NCBI GenBank assembly: GCA_937952285.1
Contig: CALFZE010000022.1
Coordinates: 1-55,371 of the forward strand
DNA: 55,371 nt
Reading direction: 5' to 3'
DNA from: UBA2428 sp002343545
GTDB taxonomy: Bacteria > Bdellovibrionota > UBA2428
Position numbers and translations under genes: made by a program. The notes under the pieces were generated by a model that worked only from the letters and a program-made list of their open reading frames with translations, did no database searches and had not been told where the DNA came from. How positions within the stretch are numbered: the first letter of the stretch is position 1; each line of letters starts with the position of its first letter. Of the stretch, positions 40,526-49,802 are shown one piece after another.

Positions 40526-40641
40526 GCGACTTGGCTAGCAAGCGACGTTCCACGCGCGTCGCGACGATTGGTGGGCGATTCGTTCCAGAAATCCTCGGAT
40601 GGCGGCGGGACAGGGGCATTGTTCCGCGCGAAAGCCGCGGT

Positions 40642-41292
40642 CTAAATGTCGAGCTGGCGAAATTCCTGCGTTTGGCCGTCGAGCTCCCAGAGCTGCCCAA
40701 GCTCGAGGTCGAAATAGACCGCGATCAGGTTCAGGTGATGGGCCTCGATCGCTTCGCGCACGAAGGGGAAGGTGCGCAGATTGCGGATCGAGACTTTGAG
40801 GGATTCCATTTCGGCCAAGCGCAGCCGCTCGCGCTCGCCCACGTCGGGATAGCGTTCCAGCACGGCCCGACGAGCATCTTCGGCGATGCTCATCCATTGC
40901 CCCACGAAGCTGTCGGGTTGGTCCGTGGCGCCTTCCATGAGCGCGCGGATGCCGCCGCATTGGCGATGACCCAGCACGACGATGTTCTCGACCTTGAGGT
41001 TGTTCACGGCGAACTCGATGGCCGAACTCGTGCCGTGAAAACCCACGGCCGACGCTTCGCAAGGCGGAACGAGGTTCGCGACGTTGCGCACCACGAAGAG
41101 TTCGCCGGGCGCGGCGCCCGTCAGGATGGCGGGATCGACGCGCGAATCGCTGCAGCCGATGAGAAGGGTCTTGGGCGTCTGGCCCGAGGTCGAAAGGCGA
41201 TGGTAGACCGAGTGCTCGACGTCTTGGTGGAGAAAGTATTTTTCGCGGAAGCGTCGAAAGCCGGCCATCAATCGAAAAATCGACTTGTTCAT
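40642..41292 (-). CDS. beta-carbonic anhydrase
   Basis: The start at ATG 41292 gives 216 aa. Zinc ligands Cys47 and Asp49/Arg51 (IGCSDSRVDP) and His109, Cys112 (LGHRQCGG) define the beta class, which interconverts CO2 and bicarbonate in the cytoplasm. All catalytic residues are present. It stands alone, 117 nt after the HAD gene start and 82 nt before the DUF2905 gene. Confidence 0.93.
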   Translation of the reverse strand: MNKSIFRLMAGFRRFREKYFLHQDVEHSVYHRLSTSGQTPKTLLIGCSDSRVDPAILTGAAPGELFVVRNVANLVPPCEASAVGFHGTSSAIEFAVNNLKVENIVVLGHRQCGGIRALMEGATDQPDSFVGQWMSIAEDARRAVLERYPDVGERERLRLAEMESLKVSIRNLRTFPFVREAIEAHHLNLIAVYFDLELGQLWELDGQTQEFRQLDI

Positions 41293-41373
41293 GGATGGAC
41301 GGAGTAAGCCACTTCCCGTTCCCGATCGCAAGCCAAAGTCGGGGGACAGCCCTCCCGTGGACGCCGCACGGAT

Positions 41374-41592
41374 TTAGCGAAAGAGGCGGGCCAGCAGGCT
41401 GAGCGCCGCGCTCAGAAGCAGGCCGCTCGTCAGCGGGAAGTAGAAGCGGAAGTTCTCGCGCTCGATGCGAAAATCCCCGGGCAGGCGGCCCAGGCGCAAG
41501 GACTGGATCCACCCAAAGTGCCACGCGAAGCCTCCCAAGATGAGCACGAGGCCCGCGCCGATGAGCGCTTTCGCGATGGGATCAAGGGTCAT
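41374..41592 (-). CDS. DUF2905 small membrane protein
   Basis: This 72-aa protein has two membrane helices (ALIGAGLVLILGGFAWHF and PLTSGLLLSAALSLLARLF) joined by LGRLPGDFRIERENFRFYFPL, the signature loop of DUF2905. The role is unknown. Confidence 0.88.
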   Translation of the reverse strand: MTLDPIAKALIGAGLVLILGGFAWHFGWIQSLRLGRLPGDFRIERENFRFYFPLTSGLLLSAALSLLARLFR

Positions 41593-42103
41593 GAGCTCCG
41601 TTTAGTCGCAAGGGTTTCGCGAGGCAAAGCGGGGTTGAAAGGGCCCTCAATCCGAGACGAAAAATGCAAGGCATGGCGCAAGGCACAAGACGTTTTAGGG
41701 CGGCTTTGACGCGCGTTATTTGCGAGGAAATTTTGCATCCGACGAAGCAAAGACTTCCCAAAGCAGAAGACTTCGCTCAAACTCATAAATGGCTGCCTTG
41801 CAAGAAGAGGGTTTCCGGAGCGAGATGCGCGTTTCGTTTCGGAGCCCTCTTTGATTTTTCCCAATCAAATCCCAGTATTTCTCGAGCATTTGGCGCTTGT
41901 TTTTCAAGCGAAGCTCGAGCTTTGTTCGGGCTCTTTTAGGGACCCCGCTTTGCGCGGCAAAATGGCAAAAAATGACGGGAGTCTTGGCGACGCCCTCCCC
42001 GGGAATCTCTCGCCAAAACTCCCGCCGACACAAGGAGTGGGGGAACCCTAGGAGGTACTTCCCACGCCGACGCCTCCCCCGAAGCGCCGACGCGGGATTT
42101 CGG
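41593..42103. other. AT-richer gap without a convincing gene
   Basis: This 511-nt region has lower GC than its neighbours. ORFs on either strand (41664-41939 plus, 41716-42174 minus) have no recognisable protein features and cross the strong stem-loops. The right half (41850-42065) contains four or five consecutive stem-loops and is listed separately. Confidence 0.5.
41850..42065. ncRNA. candidate structured RNA: cluster of stem-loops
   Basis: Stems in order are TTTGATT/AATCAAA (41850-41869); a two-tier hairpin with outer CTCGAG/CTCGAG and inner CGCTTG/CAAGCG (41881-41919); CCGC/GCGG near 41945-41957; CGGGAGT-ctt-GGCGA pairing with TCGCC-aaa-ACTCCCG (41976-42024), symmetric internal loop; and GTGGG..AA/TTCCCAC (42037-42065). 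Spacing is regular and no ORF explains it. I do not recognise RNase P, SRP or 6S signatures. The strand and transcription are unknown. Confidence 0.35.
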
Positions 42104-42349
42104 TCATTCTTCTTTGGGACCTTCGGCGTCTTCCGTGTTGTCGGTTTCGCCCGTTCCGCGCGTGCCAAACTCAAAGTCGTCGCTCATCGCGAGATGGTGA
42201 TCCACGTCGCCCCAGTTTTGGCTGTAGTCGCCCATGGAGTCTTGGCCCATGGCTTCCTTCAGGGCGTAACCGGCGAGGGAGCGGGGCCGTTTGCGGGAAC
42301 CCCGGCGCGAGCTGGCTTGTTCTTCGAAGAGGTCGAAAAGGTCTTCCAT
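42104..42349 (-). CDS. small acidic protein of unknown function
   Basis: The start ATG 42349 has a perfect AAAGGAGG six nt upstream, giving 81 aa. The product has a Glu/Phe-rich head (MEDLFDLFEEQ), a basic centre (RRGSRKRPR) and an acidic C-terminus. No export signal is present. No family is recognised. The good ribosome-binding site is the best evidence that it is real. Confidence 0.6.
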   Translation of the reverse strand: MEDLFDLFEEQASSRRGSRKRPRSLAGYALKEAMGQDSMGDYSQNWGDVDHHLAMSDDFEFGTRGTGETDNTEDAEGPKEE

Positions 42350-42567
42350 GACAGCCTCCTTTGGGCTTCTGGCGCTGCGTTCCTGCGCGCCGTTCTCTTC
42401 TCCGACCACGCTGCCCGGGAATTGGGTTAACGGAAAATTCATTTTTTTGTCGCTCCCGGCGGGTCGCCGCGATTTCGGGAGCTTAGGGCGCGCTTAGAAA
42501 GTCTTTCCGGATAGATTCAAGAAAAAGGTCCGAAAATCCGAAAGGCTAGGTAGGGTAATCGAAGAGA

Positions 42568-44655
42568 ATGTCAGAACGTTTCGGACAAGATCTCCTCCTC
42601 GTCGAACGGCTCGCCGCGGGCGGCATGGCCGAGGTGTATCGGGCCAAGCAGCTTGGCGTCGGCGGCTTCGAGAAGACCATCGCGCTCAAACGGATCCTGC
42701 CGAACTTCGCGCAGAACGAGGAGTTCAAGTTCATGTTCCGCCAGGAGGCCAATCTCTGCGCGAACCTGAACCACCCCAACATCGTCCAGGTTTTCTCGAA
42801 CGGTGAGTTCGAGGGCTACCTCTACCTCATCATGGAGTTCGTCGACGGCCGCAACTTGCGTCAGCTCCTCGCGCGCGCCGACAAGAAGAAGCTCAAGATC
42901 CCGCCCGAGATCGCTTGCTTCGTTTGTCTCGAAGCCGCGAAGGGCCTGGAGTACGCGCACGCCTTCAAGGACGAGCGCACGGGCCAACCCATGGATATCG
43001 TCCACCGTGACATCAGCCCGCAGAACGTCATGCTGTCCTACGACGGCGGCGTGAAGATCGTGGACTTCGGCATCGCGAAGGCCGCGGCCCAGGCCGAGAA
43101 CACGCGCGCGGGCGTGCTCAAGGGCAAGTTCGGTTACATGTCCCCCGAGCAGGCGAGCGGCATGAAGATCGACCGCCGTACGGACGTCTTCGCGCTCGGC
43201 ATCATCCTCTTCGAAACGCTCACGCAACGTCGTCTCTTCACCTGCGACGACGATATGCGCACGCTCAACCTCGTGCGCCAGGCCAAGGTTCCCCGTCCTT
43301 CCAAGTACAATCCCGAGATCGGACCCCAGCTCGATCGCATCGTCCTCAAGGCTCTCGCGCGCGAGCGCGCCGAGCGCTACGCCACGGCGGCGGATCTCTA
43401 CAAGGATCTGCTGCTCTTCATGAACCAGAAGTATCCGAAATTCATTCCGACGGAGCTCGCGGAGTTCCTGCGCTCGGTCTTCGCCGAGGACATCGAGGAA
43501 GACCGCAAGCGCCGCGAGAAGTGGGCCGCGGAAGCGCCCGCGCGCACCGTGGATCCCGCGACGGCCAAGGCCGCGGTCCGCAGCCCCGACGACAAGGACG
43601 CGACCCGCATCGAGCAGGACGAGGCCACGCAGATCTCGCAGGTCGGCGCGGCGCCCGACTTGCCGCCGGCTTTCGCTTCGGGAGACTTTAGCCCGGCCCA
43701 AGGCGGTCGGGTCGATAGTCAGGTCGTCGCGACGCCGGAATTGAACTCGGCGACCGCGACGGACCATTCGGCCGACCCCGCCGAACTGCCGGCCCCTTTG
43801 ACTTACGACTCGCGCATCGTGACGCCGGAGCTGACCGGGAACCACCTCGCGCCGAGTCCGAAATCGCCGCCGCGCCCGCCGACGATCTCGCGTGTCGAGT
43901 TAAGTCAGGCCGGCTATGTCGAAGCCGCGACCCGGGTCGGCATCCCGATGCCGGCGCCCCGTCGGCGTTCCAAGCGAGTTCTCGTTTACGGCGGTCTCGT
44001 GGCCGGTCTTCTCTTGGCGTTGGGCCTCATTGGCCAGGAAGCCGCGATGAAGCCCGCGACCTCGCCGGATCCCGTCGAGGTCGTGGCCGAGACGCCGAAG
44101 AAGCCCGTACCCGAAGTCGTCGAAGCGCCGCCGCCCGCCGCCGAAGAGGTGGCCGCCGTCGAGGAGCCGGTCGCCGTCGAGACGGCGCCTCCGAGCGTGG
44201 CCGCGGCTCCCGACGAGCCCGCGACGCCTCCGGTCGAAGCGCCGCCGGTCAAAGCGCAGGAGATGGTAAGAGTGCAAGCGCCCGCGACGCGCGAACCGAG
44301 CGCGGTGGCGGTCGTCGCGAAACCCGAAGCGGGGCCGGGCGCCGCGCCCCCCGTTTCCGCGTCGAACGACGCTCGCAAGGACCTTCCGGGCCGCTCGGGC
44401 TTGCCCGGCTTCCTGACTTTGCGCTCGACGCCCCGGGCGACGGAAGTCTACGTGGACGGCGAAATGCTGCGCGACGCGAACAAGCAGCCGCTCGCCACGC
44501 CGATCGAACGTCATCGCCTTTCGCCCGGTCGGCACGTCATCGTGCTCAAGAACCCGGTCTACGGCATCGAGCATCGCGAAGAAATCGCGGTCGAGTCCGA
44601 TCGTTTGCTCCAGCGCGATATCCTCATGCGCCGCTCTCCGGCTTCGTCCCCCTAA
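42568..44655 (+). CDS. Ser/Thr protein kinase with proline-rich extracytoplasmic arm
   Basis: This 695-aa eukaryotic-type kinase has Gly-rich loop AAGGMAEVYRAKQ, Lys41 (ALKRI), HRD-type His146-Arg147-Asp148 (VHRDISPQN) and DFG-type Asp166 (VDFGIA), all intact. A disordered Ala/Glu/Pro arm (~320-460) and one membrane helix (VLVYGGLVAGLLLALGLIG, ~470-490) follow. Outside lies a Pro/Ala/Glu-rich arm with a C-terminal PEGA-like domain (FLTLRSTPRATEVYVDGEM...RHRLSPGRHVIVLKNP). It probably senses the envelope and phosphorylates cytoplasmic targets. It has its own promoter region. Confidence 0.9.
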   Translation: MSERFGQDLLLVERLAAGGMAEVYRAKQLGVGGFEKTIALKRILPNFAQNEEFKFMFRQEANLCANLNHPNIVQVFSNGEFEGYLYLIMEFVDGRNLRQLLARADKKKLKIPPEIACFVCLEAAKGLEYAHAFKDERTGQPMDIVHRDISPQNVMLSYDGGVKIVDFGIAKAAAQAENTRAGVLKGKFGYMSPEQASGMKIDRRTDVFALGIILFETLTQRRLFTCDDDMRTLNLVRQAKVPRPSKYNPEIGPQLDRIVLKALARERAERYATAADLYKDLLLFMNQKYPKFIPTELAEFLRSVFAEDIEEDRKRREKWAAEAPARTVDPATAKAAVRSPDDKDATRIEQDEATQISQVGAAPDLPPAFASGDFSPAQGGRVDSQVVATPELNSATATDHSADPAELPAPLTYDSRIVTPELTGNHLAPSPKSPPRPPTISRVELSQAGYVEAATRVGIPMPAPRRRSKRVLVYGGLVAGLLLALGLIGQEAAMKPATSPDPVEVVAETPKKPVPEVVEAPPPAAEEVAAVEEPVAVETAPPSVAAAPDEPATPPVEAPPVKAQEMVRVQAPATREPSAVAVVAKPEAGPGAAPPVSASNDARKDLPGRSGLPGFLTLRSTPRATEVYVDGEMLRDANKQPLATPIERHRLSPGRHVIVLKNPVYGIEHREEIAVESDRLLQRDILMRRSPASSP

Positions 44656-44703
44656 GGGACGCGCCCCTTTCTTTTTGGTCCCGCCGAACGTAATCTAACG
44701 TCT

Positions 44704-46509
44704 ATGCCGTTGGTACGCGGCCGGAGCGTTCCGGAAATTCTTTTGAATCGTGTCGCGGCGACCCCCGATAAGACGGCCCTCATGCGCAAGCGGGACGGAC
44801 TTTGGCGTCACGTCAGCTTTCGTGACTACGAGACCCAGGTCCACGCCATCGCGCGCGCCTTGAGCGCGGCCGGTTGCGCGGCGGGGGATCGCGTCGCGAT
44901 CTTGGCCCAGACCCGTCCGGAGTGGGCCTTCATCGACGTCGCCGCGATGAGCCTCGGCGCCGTCACCGTTCCCCTCTATCCCACGCTGACCGCCGATGAC
45001 GTGCACGCCATCCTGGAGAACGCGGGCGCGAGCTTCGTTTTCGCCGAGAACCGCGCCCAGGCCGAGAAGGTCCTCGCCGCGCGTGCCGAAGGGAAGGGGC
45101 CGCGTCTCGTTACGCTCGAGCCGAGCGGGATCGACGACGTCCCTTCGCTCGAGGACTTCGTCGCGCGCGCGCGCGACTCGGCCCCCGCGCTCGAAGTCTG
45201 GCGGGAGGGCGTTCGCCGCCTGGAGCCGGCTTCGCTCGCGAGCATCGTCTACACCTCGGGGACGTCGGGTCGGCCCAAGGGAGCCGAGCTCACGCACGCG
45301 AATTTTCTCGCCGTCATGACGGATACCGCCGAATGGATGGGCGTGAACGAAGACGACGTGACCTTGATCTTTCTCCCGGTCGCCCACGTCGTCGGACGCA
45401 TCGAGCAGCTCATCACGCTGTCGGCGGGTTGGGTGAACGCGTACGCCGAAAGTCTGAACGCGCTCTTGGACAATCTCGAGGAAGTGCGGCCCACGATCCT
45501 CATGTCCGTGCCGAGGATCTACGAAAAAATCTTCGCCTCCTTTCGCAAGAAGGCCGTCTCGGGCAAAGCCGTCGAGCGCGCCGCTTTGCGCGAGGCCTTC
45601 GACGTGGCTCCCCGTTGGGTCGCCGCCCTCGAGAGCGGGCGTCCCCCGGGGGTCGTGCTCCGGGGCCGTCACGCGATCATCGACCGTCTCGTTTTTTCGG
45701 AGCTGCGCAAGCGTCTCGGCGGTCGCTTGCGCTTCGCCATCTCGGGCGGCGCGCCGCTGCCGCGCGAGATCGCCGAGCTTTTCTTCGCGGCCGGCGTCCC
45801 CTTGCTCGAAGGCTACGGACTGACCGAGACGACGGGCCCGATCTTCGTGAACACCCTCCGCGCTTGGCGGCTCGGCACCGTGGGGCAGGCCGCGCCCGGC
45901 ACCCGGGTCAAGATGGCCGAGGACGGCGAGATACTGCTCGCGGGGCCCGCCGTTTTTCGCGGCTACCACCGTGACCCCGAGGCGACGCGGGAGGCTTTGG
46001 TCGAGGGATACTTCGCCACGGGCGACGTCGGCCGCATGGACGGCGACGCTTTTCTCAAGATCACCGATCGCAAGAAAGACATCCTCGTCACGGCCGGCGG
46101 CAAGAACGTCGCGCCGCAGAAACTCGAGAATCTGCTTCGCGCGGACGGCCTCTTCTCGCATGCCCTCGTCGTGGGCGACGGCCGCCCCTACATCGGAGCC
46201 CTCTTGACCCTCCAGGCCGACGAAGCCCGTCGCGTCGCGACCCGCCTCGGGATTCCGTTCGCGGGGCTCGAGGCGCTCGTCGGATCGGCTCCCTTCGAGC
46301 GCGAGGCGCGTCGCCGGATCGCCGTCATCAACGCCAAGCTCGCGCCCTTCGAATCGATCAAGCGCTTCCGTCTGCTTTCCCGCGACTTTAGCGTCGAGGG
46401 CGGCGAGCTCACGCCGAGCCTGAAGGTCCGGCGTAAACATTGCGTCCAAAAATACGGTTCCTTGATCGATGACATGTACGGGGCCGAAGGAGTAACTGCA
46501 GCATTATGA
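44704..46509 (+). CDS. AMP-forming long-chain fatty acid-CoA ligase
   Basis: This 601-aa ANL-superfamily enzyme activates fatty acids as acyl-AMP and transfers them to CoA. A3 motif IVYTSGTSGRPKGAELTH is near 182-199, A5 motif YGLTETTGP near 372, and the hinge ATGDVGRMDGDAFLKITDRKKDILVTAGGKNVAP near 435-468. No membrane segment is present, so it is soluble or peripheral. The SCP2 gene starts inside its last codons (ATGA overlap), so the two are co-translated. Length is typical. Confidence 0.92.
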   Translation: MPLVRGRSVPEILLNRVAATPDKTALMRKRDGLWRHVSFRDYETQVHAIARALSAAGCAAGDRVAILAQTRPEWAFIDVAAMSLGAVTVPLYPTLTADDVHAILENAGASFVFAENRAQAEKVLAARAEGKGPRLVTLEPSGIDDVPSLEDFVARARDSAPALEVWREGVRRLEPASLASIVYTSGTSGRPKGAELTHANFLAVMTDTAEWMGVNEDDVTLIFLPVAHVVGRIEQLITLSAGWVNAYAESLNALLDNLEEVRPTILMSVPRIYEKIFASFRKKAVSGKAVERAALREAFDVAPRWVAALESGRPPGVVLRGRHAIIDRLVFSELRKRLGGRLRFAISGGAPLPREIAELFFAAGVPLLEGYGLTETTGPIFVNTLRAWRLGTVGQAAPGTRVKMAEDGEILLAGPAVFRGYHRDPEATREALVEGYFATGDVGRMDGDAFLKITDRKKDILVTAGGKNVAPQKLENLLRADGLFSHALVVGDGRPYIGALLTLQADEARRVATRLGIPFAGLEALVGSAPFEREARRRIAVINAKLAPFESIKRFRLLSRDFSVEGGELTPSLKVRRKHCVQKYGSLIDDMYGAEGVTAAL

Positions 46510-46859
46510 GCCAGCGCAACGCCAAGGACATCTTCGAGAAAGTTCTTCCCTCCAAGATCGCGACCCACTCGGGTTTTCTCGCCGACGCGGGCATTCGCGA
46601 CAAGACCGTCGCCGTTCAGGTGGACGGCGCGGGCGGTGGACGCTGGGCTTTTCGCTTCGACTCGCAGGGGGTCGTGGCCATGGCCGGATCCGGCGACGCC
46701 GCGGACTGCACGATTTCGACGAAGGAAGACACCTTCCAGGGCCTGCTCGACGGCAAGGTGAACGTCATGACGGCCGTGCTCTTCGGCAAGATCAAGGTGG
46801 CGGGCGATAAGGGGCTGGCGGCAAAATTAGGCGGCGCCCTCAAAAAAGTCTTCGCCTAA
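46506..46859 (+). CDS. SCP2 sterol-carrier-domain lipid-binding protein
   Basis: The 117-aa protein overlaps the acyl-CoA ligase by 4 nt (ATGA), implying coupled translation. A complete SCP2 domain fills it (GGGRWAFRFDSQGVVAMAGSGDAADCTISTKEDTFQGLLDGKVNVMTAVLFGKIKVAGDKGLAAKLGGALKKVF). It probably carries acyl or acyl-CoA ligands between membrane and ligase. Confidence 0.9.
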   Translation: MSQRNAKDIFEKVLPSKIATHSGFLADAGIRDKTVAVQVDGAGGGRWAFRFDSQGVVAMAGSGDAADCTISTKEDTFQGLLDGKVNVMTAVLFGKIKVAGDKGLAAKLGGALKKVFA

Positions 46860-47081
46860 CGAACGGGAAGACCCCGTTCGCGGCGTCGCTTCGCTCGTCG
46901 TGTGCACTGGGCACACTTCCTCGCTTGCTCCTTGCGCTCGGAGCCTTCGCGCTCGTTAGGCCGCGCTGCGGAGGGGATGGGGTGTGGGGGAACGACGGGC
47001 TGGCGGCTCGCTTCGCTGGCCACTCGCGCCTTGGGCTGCTGGCTTCACTCGCGGCGGATGAGTCGGGGCTTTTCGGAAAAT

Positions 47082-47120
47082 AAAAAAGGCGGCTTCCCGC
47101 GAGGGAAGCCGCCTTTTGTT
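47082..47120. terminator. bidirectional Rho-independent terminator
   Basis: The perfect stem AAAAGGCGGCTTCCC/GGGAAGCCGCCTTTT around a 4-nt loop is flanked by A-run and T-run, so it can stop transcription from both sides. It serves the SCP2 unit (plus) and the protease gene (minus, stop at 47140). The 46860-47081 stretch between is GC-rich and without a gene. Confidence 0.85.
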
Positions 47121-47139
47121 TTGGAGGGCGGAGGGCTCC

Positions 47140-48927
47140 CTAGCGGAGCTTCAGGGCTTCTCGGACGGCGGCTTCCGCGTCCGCGATGCCGGCGCCGAAC
47201 TTGTTCTCGGGGTTCGGGGTGACGGCGCGGGCCGAGCGGGCCACGATCTCGCGGATCTGCGCGGGCTTCAGGTCCTTGTTGGCGGCTTTCACGAGGGCAA
47301 CGAGGCCGGCGACGTGCGGCGAAGCCATCGACGTGCCTTGCATGCCGGCGTGGTCCGTCTTGATCGTTTGGATCGACATCGTCACCTTCTGCGTGCCGAC
47401 GCGACGCTTGAGCTCTTCGCCGCGATCCTTCTCGATCGCGACGACGGGAATCGCCACGGTCGAGCCGTCTTGCGTGAGCGCGCCCGAGAGCAGGCCGTCC
47501 ACGTTGTTGTAGATCGCCACGCCCACGGCGCCCGCCGCGATGGCGTTCTTGACCTTATCGGCGAAGGGGATCTCGCCGCGCGCGAGGAGCGCGATCTTGC
47601 CGCGCACGTTCGCGGAGCCGAAGTCTTCCGGCTTACCGAGACCCGCGAAGGCCAGCTCGCCTTCGAAGGGGTCAAGGATCTCGGGCGCGCCGACGAAGCT
47701 CGTGCTCGGGATCTCGACGATGCGGTTATTCACGGGGATCTTGACGCGGGATTCGCGGCCCGAACCGGTCGGGACGGACGACTTCACGTCGACGCCCGGC
47801 GCGACGATGTCGAGCTCGGGACCCCAGTTCGAGAATTCGGCCTTCGCTTCTTTGGCGTCGATCGCGCCGACCGAGATGACCGAGGCCCAGGCCGAGGGGT
47901 AGGAGACGCGAGCCGCGCCGTCGTTACCCGAAGCCGCGACGACCGTCACGCCCGCGGTCTCGAGGCGCTTGAGGGCGTCTTCTTGCGCGCGCGATGGCAC
48001 GGGGCCGCCGAGCGACATGTTGACGACGTCCGCGCGCGCGGTCGTGGCCCAGTCGATGGCCGCGACGATCGCCGTCGACGAGCAGCCGAGTTTGCCGCAA
48101 ACGCGGCCGGCCAGGATTTTCGCGCGGGGGGCGACGCCCACGACGCCTTGGTTATTCGCGACGCCGGCGATGGTGCCCGCGACGTGCGTGCCGTGACCGA
48201 CTTGGTCGAAGTAGTCGTAGGCGGCGGCGGGATCGTTGTTGTTCGCGCCCGGGAAGACCGGCGCCATCGGCAGGATGCCGAGCGGCAGACGATCGCGGAA
48301 GAGCGGGCCCGGACGGCTCGTGATGAAGTTACGCCCCTGCTCGAAGTTCGCTTTGATGTCGATGTGGTCGCGGTCGATACCGGTGTCGATCACGAGGACG
48401 CGCACGCCTTCGCCAAACTTGCCGGCGCCGTTATTCACGGCGTTCCAAGCTCCGGTCGCGCGGATGTTCTCGAGACCCCAGGTCAGCTCGCTCGCCGAGC
48501 CGATGCTCGGGCGGGCGTTGTTCGTGCGGATGGGTTGGCTCGTGCGCGGGGGAAGGGGGCGCGCGTTCGGCATGCGCGGCGCATCGAAGAAGAACTCTTT
48601 CTCGATGTACGCGACGTCGGGATTGTGGCTCAACGCTTCGACGGTCGCTTCGTCCATCGAATCGACGACGATCATATTGAGAGCTTTGAGCCCGCTCAGG
48701 ACCCGCGCGCGGGTACCGAAGAGGCGGGGCTGCGCGTCGACGGCGTTACCGAAGACGTCGGAGTTCTGGAGGCCGTTGCGCACGGATTCGGCGAGCTCGG
48801 CGTCGACTTCGCGGAAAAGCGAAGGCGAGTGGAGCTTCACGATGTAGCGGGCTTCTTCGGCCTGCGAAGCGGACGAAGAGATGGCGGCGATGGCCAAGGC
48901 CGAAAATGCGCGAATCGATTTGTTCAC
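47140..48927 (-). CDS. exported subtilisin-like S8 serine protease with PA-like insert
   Basis: This 595-aa protein starts at GTG 48927 behind a G-rich site. A signal peptide (~1-23) is followed by an I9-like propeptide (residues ~27-115) and the catalytic domain with triad Asp181 (VIDTGID), His245 (GHGTHVAG) and Ser533 (GTSMASP). A ~140-residue insert before Ser533 with GKIALLARGEIPFADKVKNAIAAGAVGVAIYNN resembles a PA domain. It is therefore a secreted protease. Its -10 region is preceded by a tandem 10-bp repeat (49015-49034). Confidence 0.93.
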   Translation of the reverse strand: MNKSIRAFSALAIAAISSSASQAEEARYIVKLHSPSLFREVDAELAESVRNGLQNSDVFGNAVDAQPRLFGTRARVLSGLKALNMIVVDSMDEATVEALSHNPDVAYIEKEFFFDAPRMPNARPLPPRTSQPIRTNNARPSIGSASELTWGLENIRATGAWNAVNNGAGKFGEGVRVLVIDTGIDRDHIDIKANFEQGRNFITSRPGPLFRDRLPLGILPMAPVFPGANNNDPAAAYDYFDQVGHGTHVAGTIAGVANNQGVVGVAPRAKILAGRVCGKLGCSSTAIVAAIDWATTARADVVNMSLGGPVPSRAQEDALKRLETAGVTVVAASGNDGAARVSYPSAWASVISVGAIDAKEAKAEFSNWGPELDIVAPGVDVKSSVPTGSGRESRVKIPVNNRIVEIPSTSFVGAPEILDPFEGELAFAGLGKPEDFGSANVRGKIALLARGEIPFADKVKNAIAAGAVGVAIYNNVDGLLSGALTQDGSTVAIPVVAIEKDRGEELKRRVGTQKVTMSIQTIKTDHAGMQGTSMASPHVAGLVALVKAANKDLKPAQIREIVARSARAVTPNPENKFGAGIADAEAAVREALKLR

Positions 48928-49003
48928 TAGAGCCCCCCTTTAGGCTTTCGTTGTTGTCACTCCCAAGTGCAGAGGCGTGTTTAGTGCGGAGTCGTCGAAG
49001 GGG

Positions 49004-49034
49004 GTTATAGAAAAATTCTTACAGATTCTTACAG
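49004..49034 (-). promoter_or_regulatory. tandem 10-bp repeat before a -10 element of the protease gene
   Basis: On the minus strand CTGTAAGAAT occurs twice in direct succession (49015-49034) and ends close to a -10-like TATAAC (49004-49009). No good -35 is present, so the repeats sit where an activator of the OmpR/PhoB type would bind. This makes expression regulated. It is inferred from layout. Confidence 0.45.
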
Positions 49035-49148
49035 CTTGGCGAAAGCGGCGTTTTTTCGGCGGCCTTTGTGGATAAAGGCCTAATTTGCCAATGAAATTAT
49101 CGTCATAAGAAAATGACGCACAAAGTTGGAGCTGTAAAGGAAGCCTTT

Positions 49149-49721
49149 TTAGTGGGAGCTGATGAAGCTCTCGACTTGCGCGCGCAGGAGCTCGACGTCG
49201 TCTCGCTTCGCACGGCGTTCGAGATCGAGGGGGCCGAAGCTCAGGATCCAGTGGCCTTGGGTCGCGTAGCGATCCGCGCGCCCACTCTCCGCGGCTTCGA
49301 TGGAAGCCATGTTCACGGCGCCTTTCCAGTTGCCCACGCTCAGATCCGCGAGCACGAGTCCGTCCGCGCGGCGATGGCGCCAGCGAAGCCCGAGAACTTG
49401 CAGCCAGGACTCGACGTCAAAGCGCCCGTCCGCGCGTCGGCGCACGACGAAGGCTTCTTCGAAGAACCAGCAGCCCAGCGCGATGAGAGGGTAGAGAATC
49501 ATGACCCCGACGATGAGTCCCGCGAGGGCCTTGTCGAAAGCTCCGCCTTCCTCCCAGAAGACGCGAAAGATGGGCGAAGCCGCCTGGTACATCGTCGCGA
49601 GCAGGAGACCCCCGAAAAGGAAACCCATGCCCAAGCTGAATCGACGCTTGGACGAGCGCACGACGAGGGTTTCGTTCGAGGAGCGACGAAGATCGGGTTG
49701 CAACGCGAAAAGGAGTCCCAT
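49149..49721 (-). CDS. predicted inner-membrane protein with two helices
   Basis: The product is ~190 aa from ATG 49721; a start a few codons upstream is possible because a GGGGGAAG site lies ~20 nt before. Two membrane helices (LGMGFLFGGLLLATMYQAASPIF and ALAGLIVGVMILYPLIALGCWFF) separate an N-terminal basic segment from a cytoplasmic C-terminal part (VVRRRADGRFDVESWL...). This resembles membrane proteins with a PH-like tail, but no family is assigned. It is divergent from the malic enzyme gene. Confidence 0.65.
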   Translation of the reverse strand: MGLLFALQPDLRRSSNETLVVRSSKRRFSLGMGFLFGGLLLATMYQAASPIFRVFWEEGGAFDKALAGLIVGVMILYPLIALGCWFFEEAFVVRRRADGRFDVESWLQVLGLRWRHRRADGLVLADLSVGNWKGAVNMASIEAAESGRADRYATQGHWILSFGPLDLERRAKRDDVELLRAQVESFISSH

Positions 49722-49802
49722 GATGGCGTTCCGGAGCTTCCCCCCAGAAGTCTTGTCGGTCAAGTTGATTTCCCCCGAAAGACCGAGTGAGATCGGCGAC
49801 CT

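Noticed and set aside
41716..42174. 152-aa minus-strand ORF in the structured gap
   Set aside because: Overlaps the 42104-42349 gene, has atypical codon use and crosses all stem-loops.
46860..47081. Additional gene or repeat in the GC-rich spacer after the SCP2 gene
   Set aside because: Only short imperfect CGCTTCGCT-type repeats; no start with a ribosome-binding site and no recognisable protein.
47116..48930. 604-aa plus-strand ORF opposite the subtilisin gene
   Set aside because: Highly charged shadow; the minus strand carries the full catalytic triad and signal peptide.
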